Source of the DNA: Hippophae tibetana
Taxonomy: Eukaryota > Streptophyta > Magnoliopsida > Rosales > Elaeagnaceae
Reading direction: 5' to 3'
Length of the DNA stretch: 64,000 nt
Assembly: GCA_037013495.1 (NCBI GenBank)
Contig: CM072810.1
Location: 107,980,398 to 108,044,397 of the forward strand
Position numbers and translations under genes: made by a program. The notes under the pieces are model-generated. The model searched no databases. It saw only the letters and a program-made list of their open reading frames with translations, and had not been told where the DNA came from. Below are positions 1-11,897 of the stretch, piece by piece; position 1 is the stretch's first letter; each line of letters begins with the position of its first letter.

Positions 1-639
1 CGCAAAGTTGCGGTAAAGGCCCCAACATAAGCTACCCTTTTTATGTAACCGGTGCCAACAATGACTTCTGTGGAAGTAAAGGGTTTGCAATTAGATGTGA
101 AGAAAACAAACCTGTGTATTGGACCTCTAGAGGCCCTTACATAGTTGAAGATATCTCATACCAAAACAATTCATTTCGGTTGGTTGATCCAGAAGTTGCA
201 AATACAACTTGTGTTGCTCCTTCACACTACTTTGCCTTTGATGGAGCTCCCACTAAATTCTTGTCAACCCATGCTAACATTCAATTCTTTTATGGTTGCG
301 ACGAAACATTTAATCCGAGTTTCGAGATTTCTCGGACTCCTTGTGCAATCAATTATACCCATCCCTCTTTTGTAGCTTTAATTAGAAGGGATGCTGACTT
401 AGATGGAGCAATTGGGTGTCAGAAGCAAGTTGCCCTACCTATTGATTTGGAAGAAAATCAAGTTAATCATACCATAAAAAATGTCAATTATACTCAACTT
501 TTGAAGGATGGATTTACTCTAGTGTGGAATGAAAGTGAATGTGCTAAGTGTGTGAAGAGTGGTGGTATATGTGGATCACAAGAAGACAATGATAATATAT
601 GTTTGTGTCCTCATGGCCCCGAACTCTCAATCTGTCCTG
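1..639 (+). pseudogene. LRK10L-type ectodomain exon, first tandem copy (5' end outside window)
   Basis: The frame is open from the window edge and encodes a GUB_WAK_bind galacturonan-binding-like domain (SCGKGPNISYPF, then a cysteine-rich region) followed by a WAK_assoc tail (CAKC.KSGGICG...CLCP). Over the 188 residues from position 114 it differs from the second copy (1124-1871) by nine substitutions and one one-residue gap. Six of these changes lie close together around 300-357. The donor site G|GTAAGACA at 639/640 matches that of the second copy. No kinase exon follows before copy 2 begins. It is therefore either a leftover of a tandem gene duplication that lost its kinase, or an alternative ectodomain exon that could splice to the shared downstream exons. 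The start lies upstream of the window, so gene versus pseudogene cannot be settled here. Confidence 0.75.
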
Positions 640-1123
640 GTAAGACAATTATTGAATTCTATAGATCTTGCTCTTACTAAAATGAAAGATTACATATCTA
701 ACAATAGATATATTTTTTAGTTTCTTAATCTTATCTTAAAAAAAAAATTATACTTCTATCTAACAATAGATATATGTAAATAAAAATAAAATTAAAATTA
801 ATATAATATTTTATATTTTAAGAATTATATTGTATGGATCTTGTTCTTACTAAAATGAAAGATTAATAGATATATTTTTTAATTCCACCCGAACAATATA
901 CTATTTTATGATATCCATTGAATTCAATGAAAAGGTATAATTTACAATTAACTTTTATGAAACAAGTAATAAAACTAAGTGAAAGACAGAGTACAAGGAA
1001 GACTTGTAGTCGTCAATGCAAAATATGCATTATTTAAAATCATAATGTCTCAGGCAAGTCAAGCAGTAAAATACCCGGCCCTCTTCGTTTTCTCTAGTTT
1101 TCTCAAGCTTAATTATCCAAGTT
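640..1123 (+). other. Spacer between the two ectodomain exon copies
   Basis: About 240 bases after the first exon copy match the sequence after the second copy, so the duplicated unit extends into intron DNA. Within it, a piece of the exon end is repeated once more around 833-880 (gatcttgttcttactaaaat). From about 885 to 1123 the sequence is not shared and should hold the promoter and leader of the second copy, including a C/T-rich stretch at 1078-1112. No convincing TATA box was found. Confidence 0.5.
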
Positions 1124-4100
1124 ATGAAAACTTAAGTCAACATTAGGACGATTACTATTATCATTTACACATTATCGGTGATTGATTCAGCAATAACAGC
1201 AGACTGGAGGTATGAAGCTTGTCGTGAGCCGAAAAGTTGCGGTAAAGGCCCCAACATAAGCTACCCTTTTTATGTAACCGGTGCCAACAATGACTTCTGT
1301 GGACGTAAAGGGTTTGCAATTAGATGTGAAGAAAACAAACCTGTGTATTGGACCTCTAGAGGCCCTTACATAGTTGAAGATATCTCATACCAAAACAATT
1401 CATTTCGGTTGGTTGATCCAGAAGTTGCAAATACAACTTGTGTTGCTCCTTCACACTACTTTGCCTTTGATGGAGCTCCCACTAAATTCTTGTCAATCCA
1501 TGCTAACATTCAATTCTTTTATGGTTGCCACAAAACATTTAATCCGAATTTCGAGATTTCTCCGACTCCTTGTGCACCAATCAACTCTACTCATCCCTCT
1601 TTTGTAGCTTTAATTAGAAGGGATGCTGACTTAGATCCAGCAATTGGGTGTCAGAAGCAAGTTGCCCTACCTATTGATTTGGAAGAAAATCAAGTTTATC
1701 ATACCATAAAAAATGTCAATTATACTCAACTTTTGAAGGATGGATTTACTCTAGTGTGGAATGAAAGTGAATGTGCTAAGTGTGCGAAGAGTGGTGGTAT
1801 ATGTGGATCACAAGAAGACAATGATAATATATGTTTGTGTCCTCATGGCCCCGAACTCTCAATCTGTCCTGGTAAGACAATTATTGAATTCTATAGATCT
1901 TGCTCTTACTAAAATGAAGGATTACATATCTAACAATAGATATATTTTTTAGTTTCTTAATCTTATCTTAAAAAAAAAATATTATCCTTCTATCTCTTCT
2001 TCAGGGGCGGGGATTGTGGTGGGCTACAGTCGCCCCTAGCTCTATATTTTTTATTAATAAATAATTTTTAATATTTTTAAAGATAAAATAAGGTATTTTG
2101 ATTATTTTTATTGCAATAATTTTTTTTATTATATATAAATAAAAATAAAAATAATATAATATTTATATTTTAAAAATTATATTTTTAGTTTAAATAAAAT
2201 TAATATAATATTTTATATTTTAAAAATTATATTGTATGGATCTTGTTCTTACTAAAATGAAAGATTAATAGATATATTTTTTAGTTTCTTAATCTTATCT
2301 AAAAAATAGAACTTCTCCTTCTATCCTTTTCTTCAATATTGAATTCTATACACTAGTTGCGCAGTTGTACAACTAATCTTAAAGCAATACAAGCATAAAG
2401 TGTACATATTAAGGAAAAAAAGAGAGTTCTTTTTTTAATAGAAAATTGAGTGATTTAATCAACAAATTTTTAGAACATCACTTATAAGTTCTTAATTTTT
2501 ACGTCATATAATTTAGTATCTAGATTTATCTTAAAATTCTAAAAATTTAATTATTAATTAAATTATATATTTTAAAAATTATTTGTGAACTTGGTTAAAG
2601 TTATGCACTCTTAAAGTAGTTATTTGAGATAATTTTGTATATTTCACGTGATAGTAAGAAAGTGGTCCTAATTAGTAAAAAAAATTATGGGTCAAGTCTA
2701 ATAAGTATTTAATCATCATATGAACGTAAAACAATTATCCTATCCTAAATGAATAAAGGCCTAATGATTATCTTTTTCTTAAAGATATAAAGATCCAAAG
2801 ATTCTTAATTATTTAATTATTATAAAGGATAATTTAAAAGATAATTAAGTGTTTACAAAGCTATAAAAGTCTAATCCTAAACAAATAAGGAATAATTATC
2901 AGGTTAATTATTTTTTATATATATATTCACATATGTACACAACTATGGATAGAATAAAATATATTTTGATCTCATAACTGAGAATCACATCTAAATATTA
3001 TTTTTTTCATATAACTAAGAGAGCAAGATTATAGATCTCATTTACCCTTTCATCTTACAATTGCCCTATAAAGTCAATCTAAGGTCCTAACAATTTGTTC
3101 ATCTCGTAAATTCTATGAATAACGCTCCTACCTAATATTAACAAAAATCAACATCAAGGTTAATTGTTTTTCTTATATATATTCACATATACACACAACT
3201 ATGAAGAGAATAAAATATATTTTGATCTCATAACAAAGAATCACATTTAAACACTATTTTTTTCATATAACTACTAGAGCAAGATTATAGATCTCATCTA
3301 CCCTTCATCTTGCAATTACCCTTTAAAGGCGGTCTAAGGTTCTGATAGTTTATTCATCTCGTAAATTCCATGGAAAACACTCCTACCTAGTATTAACAAA
3401 AATCAACATCAACATCTAACGTCGTCTATAGGAAAAAAAACAAGTTATACTTAGTTGAAAATTTTAAAGTTGTAGAACTTTAAAAAAAGTTCTCCAAGTT
3501 CTTAATATGCTAAGAAATAAAATATATTTAAAAGAAGATCATGGACTTTAGTACTAATGTTTTTTGAAAATATAACTTTGAAATTATCTCATCTACTATT
3601 TTCATCTACTTGATTTCCTAGACTTTTAAAAAGTGTCATAGATTAGATAGTTATCTCTACCTCTCAGACCTCAAGAAATAGTCAAGAGGTCTAGTCTATT
3701 AACCAGCAGGTCATCCTTCCAGCTCTGTCATAACTTGCCAAAAATATGAGCACTACACCTAGACTTGTCCACCTACAATGTGCCTAATAAGTCAAAAATG
3801 CAAGGTAAGGTAAGCTTGAGTTTGAGCTTACTTTGTCATAATAAAAAATACATTTCATGCCATATTGGAGCACCTATTAAAGCCAATAGCTCTTGGACTT
3901 GCCATCGTTCTAGAAAATCTCCCAGTGATTCCAATGCCCAGAGTGCATAAGACCAAGCATATGGACATTGAGGGTCTGGCCAACAAGATGACAATCCACG
4001 ATGGGACTCGAGTCCTAAGTCATAAACCACCAGCTACAAGTTGTTTCCAAAGACTAGCACCAGTGGCCAAAACATGGCCCACTAGAACTACTTTCCAGGT

Positions 4101-7100
4101 CAACCCTTACTATACGACCTTTATACATCGACCATCCTCTAGTCATGCGAGTTGAACCCGAGTTTCTTCCATACCATTGCATGTCATCTCGGATTATGCT
4201 TGAATAGGAACTTGACCCCTACTAGAGGCACTTTCTAACATTTGGAAAAGTTCCACATATATGTCTCATATCGTCTAAATTATAATTCAACACGATTTTT
4301 ACAAAATTGACTCTCTATGCTTCTAACCAAAAAAAAAACAAAAGATAAATTTTTAAGTTCCTCGACATCGGTCCTAAAGGAATCCAGGAAAGAACATCAT
4401 ATGCAATCACTCGGTCAACAAGTAAGATATACATACACCACGATCATCCCTACTAAATGATGATCCATTTTTTGACACCTCTAACAATTGAGGCTTTCTC
4501 GACCATCATACAGAAAAGCCCAGCCAATTGACCTTGGAGGCACAGCCCAAATTAGGTCTTACACATATTTTTCTATCCAATCAAGTAACCCTTGGATAGA
4601 TCTGGAAATTAATGTGTCTCCTAAAAACTTTAAGACCACCAGTGGAAAGATCTATCGATCACTCGATTGCCAAAATTTGGTGGCAATGGACACAGTGATA
4701 AGCTGCACATGCTACCAGGCATTTCTAGTACGAATGGGAATTGACCATAATAGTGTTGTGTAGAAAGAAGGCTAAAAAATTGTCAAGTTTGTTGGCCATA
4801 CAATGAAACTAGTTCGGAACCAATTTACCTACTTTTGGACCAGCTCTCGAAGAAGTAACACTCGTTTTGGAATCCTCTCGATGAGACAATTCCAACGATT
4901 GTATTTTTGAAAAAAAATCAACATATGTTTGGAAATGAGATTGCAAAAGTATGTGTTTGAAGATATCATTCACCCATTTCAAGATCGATTCTCAAAGAAG
5001 TAAGATTGGTTCTATAATCCTCTCGATGAAATGATTCCAATAACTATATTTTTGACATTTTTGACATATATTCAGAGATTAGATTGCAAAAATATGTCTT
5101 AAGAGACCTTTAACCCATCCAAGTCAATAAAATTTGTAGAAAAATGATAGCTTATCCTTCCATTTATTCAGGTGTGTACAAAATTTTTGTTAACATATTA
5201 TGGATCTTCAGAAAAGGCTGACGGCCCTTCCAAAAAGAATTAATTATTCAACGTGTTCCAACATTCATATAGGAATCATGTGGCCCAATAGGTTATTAAT
5301 CCATCTGGCACTCTCATGGCCTACTAGAGTGGTATAGCTCGTACCTACTCCAACTCGCCCACAATGAGCCTGAATGGCTCACAGATGAGGTGCCCAAGTA
5401 GATACCAACACCCATCCCAATATGAGGAAGAATGTGTTCCAAGCCATCCTAGAATTTATCATAGAGCCACAGGCTCTTGGGTTACTTCCTATCCTAAATA
5501 ATTTTCAAGTGGTAGCTTTCAATGTGCAGAGTATGGCCAGGGAATCTAGAAGTCTAGGACTTTGTTATTCAAGGCCCACATAAAAATGGATAACTACTTA
5601 ACCTAGCTACAAATATTTCTTTAAGTTAATAGAAATTCCATACTTGGATCACTTTAACAAATACTTCAAGCAGAGGGATTGATATATCGGGGGCTTAGCC
5701 AAGCAACACTTGGACCAATAAATCACTCCAATATAGAAAACTTCAAGCAAACATAAATAATGTTTGAATAGAAAATAAGGTCACAGGAGTACAAATCAAA
5801 GATCACTTGGACATTAAGCCATCACTTGGATAGATGGGATAGAACCAAGAATGATTGGCTAGAACTAAGTACGGCCAGCCAAAAGTGTCATCATATGGTC
5901 GCCCTGACTGGTCGGAGCAGTAGGCTAAAGAATCATGCCATATCCTTCGCATACCATTTTGCCTCAAGTCTAGAACGTGTTCTATTTCTTCCTATGCCAT
6001 TGAGATTCATGCAATGTCTAGAAGTCCATAACATTTTTTGACTCCTCCTGGGCTATTAAGATTCATACAATGCTAAGAAAACATGCACCTAAGAGATGAA
6101 CATCGGCCAGGAATGCCCCATAACAAAAGTTTAGAAAGATCATTTCTATACATGATCAGGTTGCGCCCCTACATATCATTTTATCCTAAGGATTCATAGA
6201 TAATTGTAGTCTTAAAAGGATAGGGAATAGCATATTATGCTACACATGAAGAATCTACATAAGTTAGAAACATTGCTTTACTATAATAGAAGGACAAAGG
6301 TTGCTTCACAAAAACTTTTATTTTAATAAAATTGTGTTTGTAGGTACCTAGGCCTCATATGGTCACACTTAGAAGATTTAATAGGATAGAAAGTTGGCCA
6401 TCAAATGAAGTATGCATGCGTTTCCTGAAGTTGAGAAAGTCTAGAGCCCTCAATGTGACACCGTGTAGGTCTTAGCACAATAAATTCCTCAGCATCCAGG
6501 AAAGGAATGCACACTTACGAAAGGTCGTGAATAAGAAGCAACCCTACAAGTGAGTACAGTGATTTAGAGCCCAGACCACCAAACAATCTATAAAAGCTAA
6601 GCACATTATACGACTATAACGACACATCTTGATCATAGGTTGTGTATTCTAGGATAAAGCTAACGTAGGGAATAACTTAACTTGGTCTAATTGTCTCTTA
6701 ATTGGCCTTAGACCTAGAAAATGGGACATAGCTTGAGAGCTCAACCACCTTGGTACAAAGCAGCTCTTAGTATTCTATCTAGGAATGCTCCCCTACGAAA
6801 ACCAATGAATAAGAAGAAACCCGACGAGTGGGCCTAATCTACCTAGGTTTAAAAAGTCCAAAGCTCTTCGTGCGACACTGTAGGCAAGTATTGTACCTTA
6901 GAGCCTAGACCGCTAGGAGATCAACAAAAGTTAAACACATTAAGTTACAATTAGGAGCATCCTAATAATAGGTTGTGTAGTCCATGATAAAAGTAATGCA
7001 AAGAAGTATTCCAGATAAGTGTGTCTCGTATCCTAATGTACGACTTCCACAAAGTGTAACTAAGTGCAATAAATGCCTCAGTATCCAACTAGGTCATAAA

Positions 7101-10100
7101 CCCCTGACAAAGAAATGAATAAGAGATATTCCAACAGGTGAGTTTTGTGCTTTTAGGACCAGGCCACTAAATTGTCTTCAGAAGATTAATATGTTAGCCA
7201 TATGGTCCAAGCCACAACTAACACCAATAATGGCTTAACAGGTTTCCTATTGCCCTAGAGTTGACCATAGATCATGAAAAAGAGCCACGACTCATAAGCC
7301 ATTCAGATCCAAGAACTAAATTAAAATTCCTACACCATATTTAGGCTTACAAGGCTTTAGAAAATGAGACAATACATTTGTAATAAAGTGGTAACCAAAA
7401 CTTTCCCTAAGTTGTGACCTATCTTATGTTTTGACCACTTGAACAAGTTTATGTACTCTAAGTAGGGGGTTTATAGACCGATGGACTTAACTGAGCAATA
7501 CTTGGATCAACAAGTAACCCCTAAGTTAGAAAATTTTCAAAAAAACACAACAAGATTTGAACAAAAAAGTAAAGACATTTGTACAAGTTAAATGTCACTC
7601 AGATAGGTCAGGACTAGGAGATCAAACTACCATCCGACCAGATAGGTCAGGACTAGGAGATACAACCAAGCAGGAATGTGATTGACTAGTAAAGAGGCTG
7701 GGCAGCCAAAGGTGATCGATCAGAAGTGTGACCAACAAAGTTTATAATCGGCCAAAAGTATGGCCAATCAAGGTTGTAACCAACTAAGAAGTAGCCGATC
7801 AGAAGTGTTAATGACTGGTTAGGAAATAACCAACTAGGAAATGGCTGGCCAGGAATGTGGTTGGCTAAGGGGAAGGTTCCAAGTGTGATTGTTTGGCCAA
7901 ATTGGGTAAATTCATGGTCGAGAGATCATTCATTGTCTTTGCATACCTTGGGACTAGGATTTGCGTTTTGTTTTATGCCAATACATCCTCACATATTTGC
8001 ATGTCAACTTAAAGGGTCGTGGCCACCCAAATATATAGTGCGAAAATCAGGACCAGAAGTAATGTTACAAGTTCAAGTGAGATAAATTGTATAAAATAAT
8101 ACAAGGCCAAGGCTATCAAAAATGTCATAAAGCCATGACCACTATCTTTTTAAGCTATTCCATAATATATGTCCTCCTAGAGAATGGACACCCTTTAAGA
8201 TGCACCTCAGTGCATCCTTTTTCTTCAAGTACATTGTTAAAGGTTCAATTACTTATCTACATTGTAGAAAACTTACAGGCACAAGCCAAGGGTATAATTT
8301 ATTAAAATATACTAGGATGTTAGGTCCTACTAGAACTTAAGGTGATCAAGATAGGATCCACGTCTTCTAGACTTCCTGATGTTATCTAGATTAATATATC
8401 TCCATGTCACTTCATTCCAATAAGAAATGATAGTGCACGAATTAAGAAAAAGGTTTAAAAGAGGAATCCAATGGTAAGAGAATATAGGACTCATCAGAAC
8501 ATATCGGGGCTCCCGATACTTATGCAAATCCTTCTAGAAAAAAGGAAGTCATCTCATCAACTGATCCTACCAGGATCCTACAACTGTCTTCACAAATATA
8601 ACCAAAAAGATTGTATTGATCGGAAGGATTAGACTCATCAATCGATCTGGGGCTTCTTGATTGGAACATCACCAGCCAGAGGACTATCGACCAAGAATGG
8701 TGCAAAAAGAATGTCATTGTCCAGGACATTGCAAGCCAAAGGGGAACCAGCTGAGACGTCATTGGAAATAGCACTACTAGCTAGGAAACATCGACTAGAA
8801 TGCTATCAACCACGCCTCCGTCTGACCTCCAACATATGTTGTCTGTACTAATTCTCGTCTGCTTCGATACGCACCTATGATGGCTATACCTGATCTTGAG
8901 CATCCACGGATTCGATATCCATCACTTCCTATGCAAGAAAGTGCCATATGAATGTTGTGGGGTGTAGGGTGTTTGGATGGTGAAACATAATTATCCTACA
9001 CTACATGAAGAAGAATCAATTGTCAAGAGCGCTTAGTTAATCCTAAAGAGATTAGACTTAGGATTTAAATTTTGAGCTTCCCTCCATAAAAAAGAATAAG
9101 AAGGTTTGACTTCTTTGATAAAAACGTTGAATTTAGCGTAACTTTTTAATCAAAAGTCCAATTGAAAATTTGAAGACATCAACAACAATAGAATGTCATC
9201 ATATATGTTTCAAATGGCCAGACATGGTGTAAAGATTTTTACTTTGATGGGTATAAAATTATTCAAGGGTAAGCATAGAGTGGTCAACATAATTGGAAGA
9301 GATATATAACACAAGTATTGATAGAAATTACACTTAGACCTTCTAGCTCAAGGGCTAGAGCTAGAAGGTCCAGAGCTTAATGTTGGGGGTAATTGCATTA
9401 TCTCACATCCAAATCAACAAAAAGTCTTATAGGCCAAATCCAATAAGTGTCTAGTCATCATATAAGTGTGAATGCAAAATAATTATCCTGAAAAGATAAA
9501 GGCTCAATAATTCTCCTTTAGTTATTTTAAAGAGATAAAAGCCCAAAGATTTTCCTTTAATTATTTTAAAGGATACTTGAAGAGATAATTAAAAATAGAT
9601 ATCTACAAAAGATAAATATCTACAAATGATAAGTGTCTATAAAGCTACAACAACGTAATATTAATCAAACATGGAATAGTTATTAGGTTTATTATATGCA
9701 AATGAAATGACTTGATCTCATAACAAAGAAACACTATTAAACACTCTTTACTAGGACGAGATTGTAGATCTCCTCTACTCTTCATCTTACAATTACTATC
9801 TTAAGCATAGGAGGGTTGAAAAACACCCTCAAATTGATCCAAGATCCTAACAGTATGTTCATCTTGTAGATTTTACAAAGAACAATCATATTTAATGTTG
9901 ACAAAAATCGGTATCAATAGTAGTTAATCCTTAAGAAAAAAAAGTAACAAGTTATGAACTTCTACGTATATTTTCCAGTATTCTGCTAGAAATATGCAAT
10001 TGGTATATGTAGTATTATACTTGCTAACTAGATATATGCCTCACCTACTCATTTCACTTAACACATCAACTGGTCTACTCTTAAGATAACAGAGTTACTT

Positions 10101-11897
10101 AAGCATATAATATCTACTCCTTTCAGTTATCAGTTTCTCTTTTCCTCTAATAACAGAGTTTATGAAGAAAAGAAAAAAACATATTGAGAGGGGAAAACAA
10201 GGATTCAACGGGAACAACTGAATTAGACATGCTCTATCAATGTTACATTGGTATTTTACAATACAGTTTAACTACTAACAATTAAAATTCTCAGTTTTTC
10301 CATTTCTCTTTCAAGGTTCATGAGCCTCCTTATATTCATTATTAATTCCAATTTTATATAGTAGTATCTTTTTTTCTAATCAAAATGGTATTTTGCAGGA
10401 CATAAAGATCTCCTATCCCTCCGTGAAAAAATAGGTAATCATAACTATTAAGTTTTTTATCATTGTAATTGGGGTTTATGGGCATATTACAAGCACCTCT
10501 TTCAGGTATTTCTTAAATAGCAATGTATCAATACAGAAAACATGTTTGATTAGAATTAGTAATATCAAAAATTATGATATTTATGGAAGCTTTGATAATT
10601 CTTAACATAATTTTTTGCTTCTATGGTTCTTACAATTTTATAAAAAAAAAGAGCCAAATTACCTATGTTTACATCATTGAAACTTAAGTTCATTGCTTTT
10701 CCTTTCTTGATCACAGTCTTAGTCCTAGCAGCTGTTTCAATGGGAAGCATGGTAATAATCTTGCTAATCTGTTGCAAGAAAAATAAACTTACTCTCTTTT
10801 GGAGGAAGCAGGATCAAACACATCAAAATGTTGAGACCTTTCTAAGGAATTACGGACCTCTGCAAACAAGAAGGTATAGTTATTTGGATATAAAGAAAAT
10901 GACTAACTCTTTCACAGATAAGCTAGGCCAAGGAGGCTTTGGTGATGTCTACAAGGGAAAGCTAGATGATGAATGTCCTGTTGCAGTGAAGGTGTTGACT
11001 GAATCAAAAGACAATGGAGAAGATTTCATCAACGAAGTGGCAACCATTAGTAGAACTTCTCATGTCAACATTGTCACCATATTGGGATTTTGTTTTGAAG
11101 GTTCAAAAAGGGCACTTATATATGAGTTTATGCCTAATGGATCTCTTGAAAAATTTATATTTGATGAGAGTGATAAAATGAGTAAACCTAGAATGCAATG
11201 GGACATGCTCTATCAAATAGCACTTGGAATTGCTAGAGGATTAGAATATTTACACCGTGGTTGCAATACAAGAATTTTACATTTTGATATAAAACCACAC
11301 AACATTCTTCTTGACAAAGATTTCACTCCAAAAATCTCTGACTTTGGCCTGGCTAAAATTTGTAACAGAGAAGTGAGCATTATCTCTGTATTGGGTGCAA
11401 GAGGAACGGCTGGATATATTGCACCTGAAGTCTTTTCTAGAAACTTTGGAGGGATTTCACACAAGTCAGATGTTTATAGTTATGGAATGATGGTTTTAGA
11501 AATGGTTGGTGGAAGAAAGAACATCAATGTGAAAGCTAATAATACCAGTGAAATATATTTTCCACATTGGATCTACAATCGACTTCAGTTAAATGAACTT
11601 GGATTGCTTCGAACAATGAACAAAGTGGATAATGAAAAAGTTAAAAAGATGATAATAGTGAGTTTGTGGTGCATACAACCTAATCCCATCAACCGGCCAC
11701 AAATGCACGAAGTCATAGAGAAGTTGGAAGGGAGTCTTGAGTCACTACAATTACCACCAAAGCCTTTCTTATCTTCCCCTCCAAGGGCACAACCAGATAC
11801 TACTATGAGTACATCATCTGGCTTGACACTACAAAGTTCCGATACACTTGCATCAAGTAATGGTGTCTATGGTATATGCAATGAAGACAGTACATGA
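1124..11897 (+). CDS. LRK10L-type (LEAF RUST 10 locus-like) receptor kinase, 3 exons, start disrupted
   Basis: Predicted plasma-membrane receptor-like Ser/Thr kinase of the LRK10L/PR5K-like group. Exon 1 (to 1871) has a hydrophobic leader ending SAITA before DWRYEAC, then GUB_WAK_bind and WAK_assoc domains. Exon 2 is 36 nt (10399-10434). Exon 3 (10717-11897) gives the TM segment and kinase. Both junctions are phase 1 and the frame is continuous. Kinase motifs: LGQGGFGDVYKG loop, VAVK lysine (10989-10991), HFDIKPHN catalytic loop (from 11280), SDFGLAK (from 11337), GTAGYIAPE. HFD in place of HRD marks a non-RD kinase, as is common in this family. Oddity: the only suitable ATG (1124) is followed by an in-frame TAA at codon 4 (1133-1135), and exon 1 has no later in-frame ATG. 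The copy may thus be a pseudogene, or may be entered by splicing from upstream. The kinase exon itself looks intact. Confidence 0.8.
1872..2635 (+). other. Proximal intron 1 with duplicated tail and a small insert
   Basis: Shares the post-exon sequence with 640-880 but is roughly 190 bases longer. The extra part includes a GC-rich motif at 2004-2039 with short inverted arms (aggggcg / cgcccct) in otherwise AT-rich DNA. It could be the end of a small transposon inserted in this copy, or the other copy may have lost it. The rest is AT-rich with no coding signal. Confidence 0.4.
6430..7230 (+). repeat. Three imperfect tandem units inside the gypsy fossil
   Basis: Recurring phrases mark the units: caataaattcctcagcatcc (6479) and caataaatgcctcagtatcc (7067); gaataagaagcaacc, gaataagaagaaacc and gaataagagatattcc (6529, 6806 and 7107); and 'taggttgtgtattct' / 'taggttgtgtagtcc' (6638, 6967). 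Spacing is roughly 280-300 bases. Such repeats in non-coding parts of plant gypsy elements are common. Confidence 0.55.
9337..9370. repeat. Perfect 13-bp inverted repeat just before the 3' LTR
   Basis: gaccttctagctc (9337-9349) and gagctagaaggtc (9358-9370) are exact reverse complements separated by 8 bases. The palindrome ends 10 bases before the 3' LTR of the gypsy fossil. Any role is unknown. Confidence 0.6.
9920..10398 (+). other. Distal intron 1 before the micro-exon
   Basis: AT-rich intron sequence with no coding signal. It ends in a pyrimidine-rich tract and the acceptor TTTTGCAG at 10391-10398, directly before the 36-nt exon (10399-10434). A second, normal-sized intron (10435-10716) ends in TTGATCACAG. 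Confidence 0.5.

Larger units (their letters stand above)
2636..9919 (+). mobile_element. Ty3/gypsy LTR retrotransposon fossil inside the LRK10L intron
   Basis: Two related terminal repeats face the same way: about 2636-3414 and 9381-9919 (the second starts tgttgggggtaattgc). The 5' repeat is followed at 3415-3434 by a degenerate primer-binding region (tctaacgtcgtctataggaa) resembling the TGGCGCCGTC...GGAA type of plant Ty3/gypsy (Tat/Athila-like) elements. The 5' repeat is longer because its last 256 bases are duplicated in tandem (units start at 2902 and 3158). The internal part has no long open frame. It carries three imperfect tandem units at about 6430-7230 and a short minisatellite-like stretch at about 7600-7880. 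The repeats have diverged heavily, so this is an old, thoroughly broken copy with very many breaks. The 5' boundary was estimated by alignment to the 3' repeat. Confidence 0.7.

Noticed and set aside
3765-4155. Short frames in the gypsy internal region
   Set aside because: Not convincingly coding; part of the decayed element.
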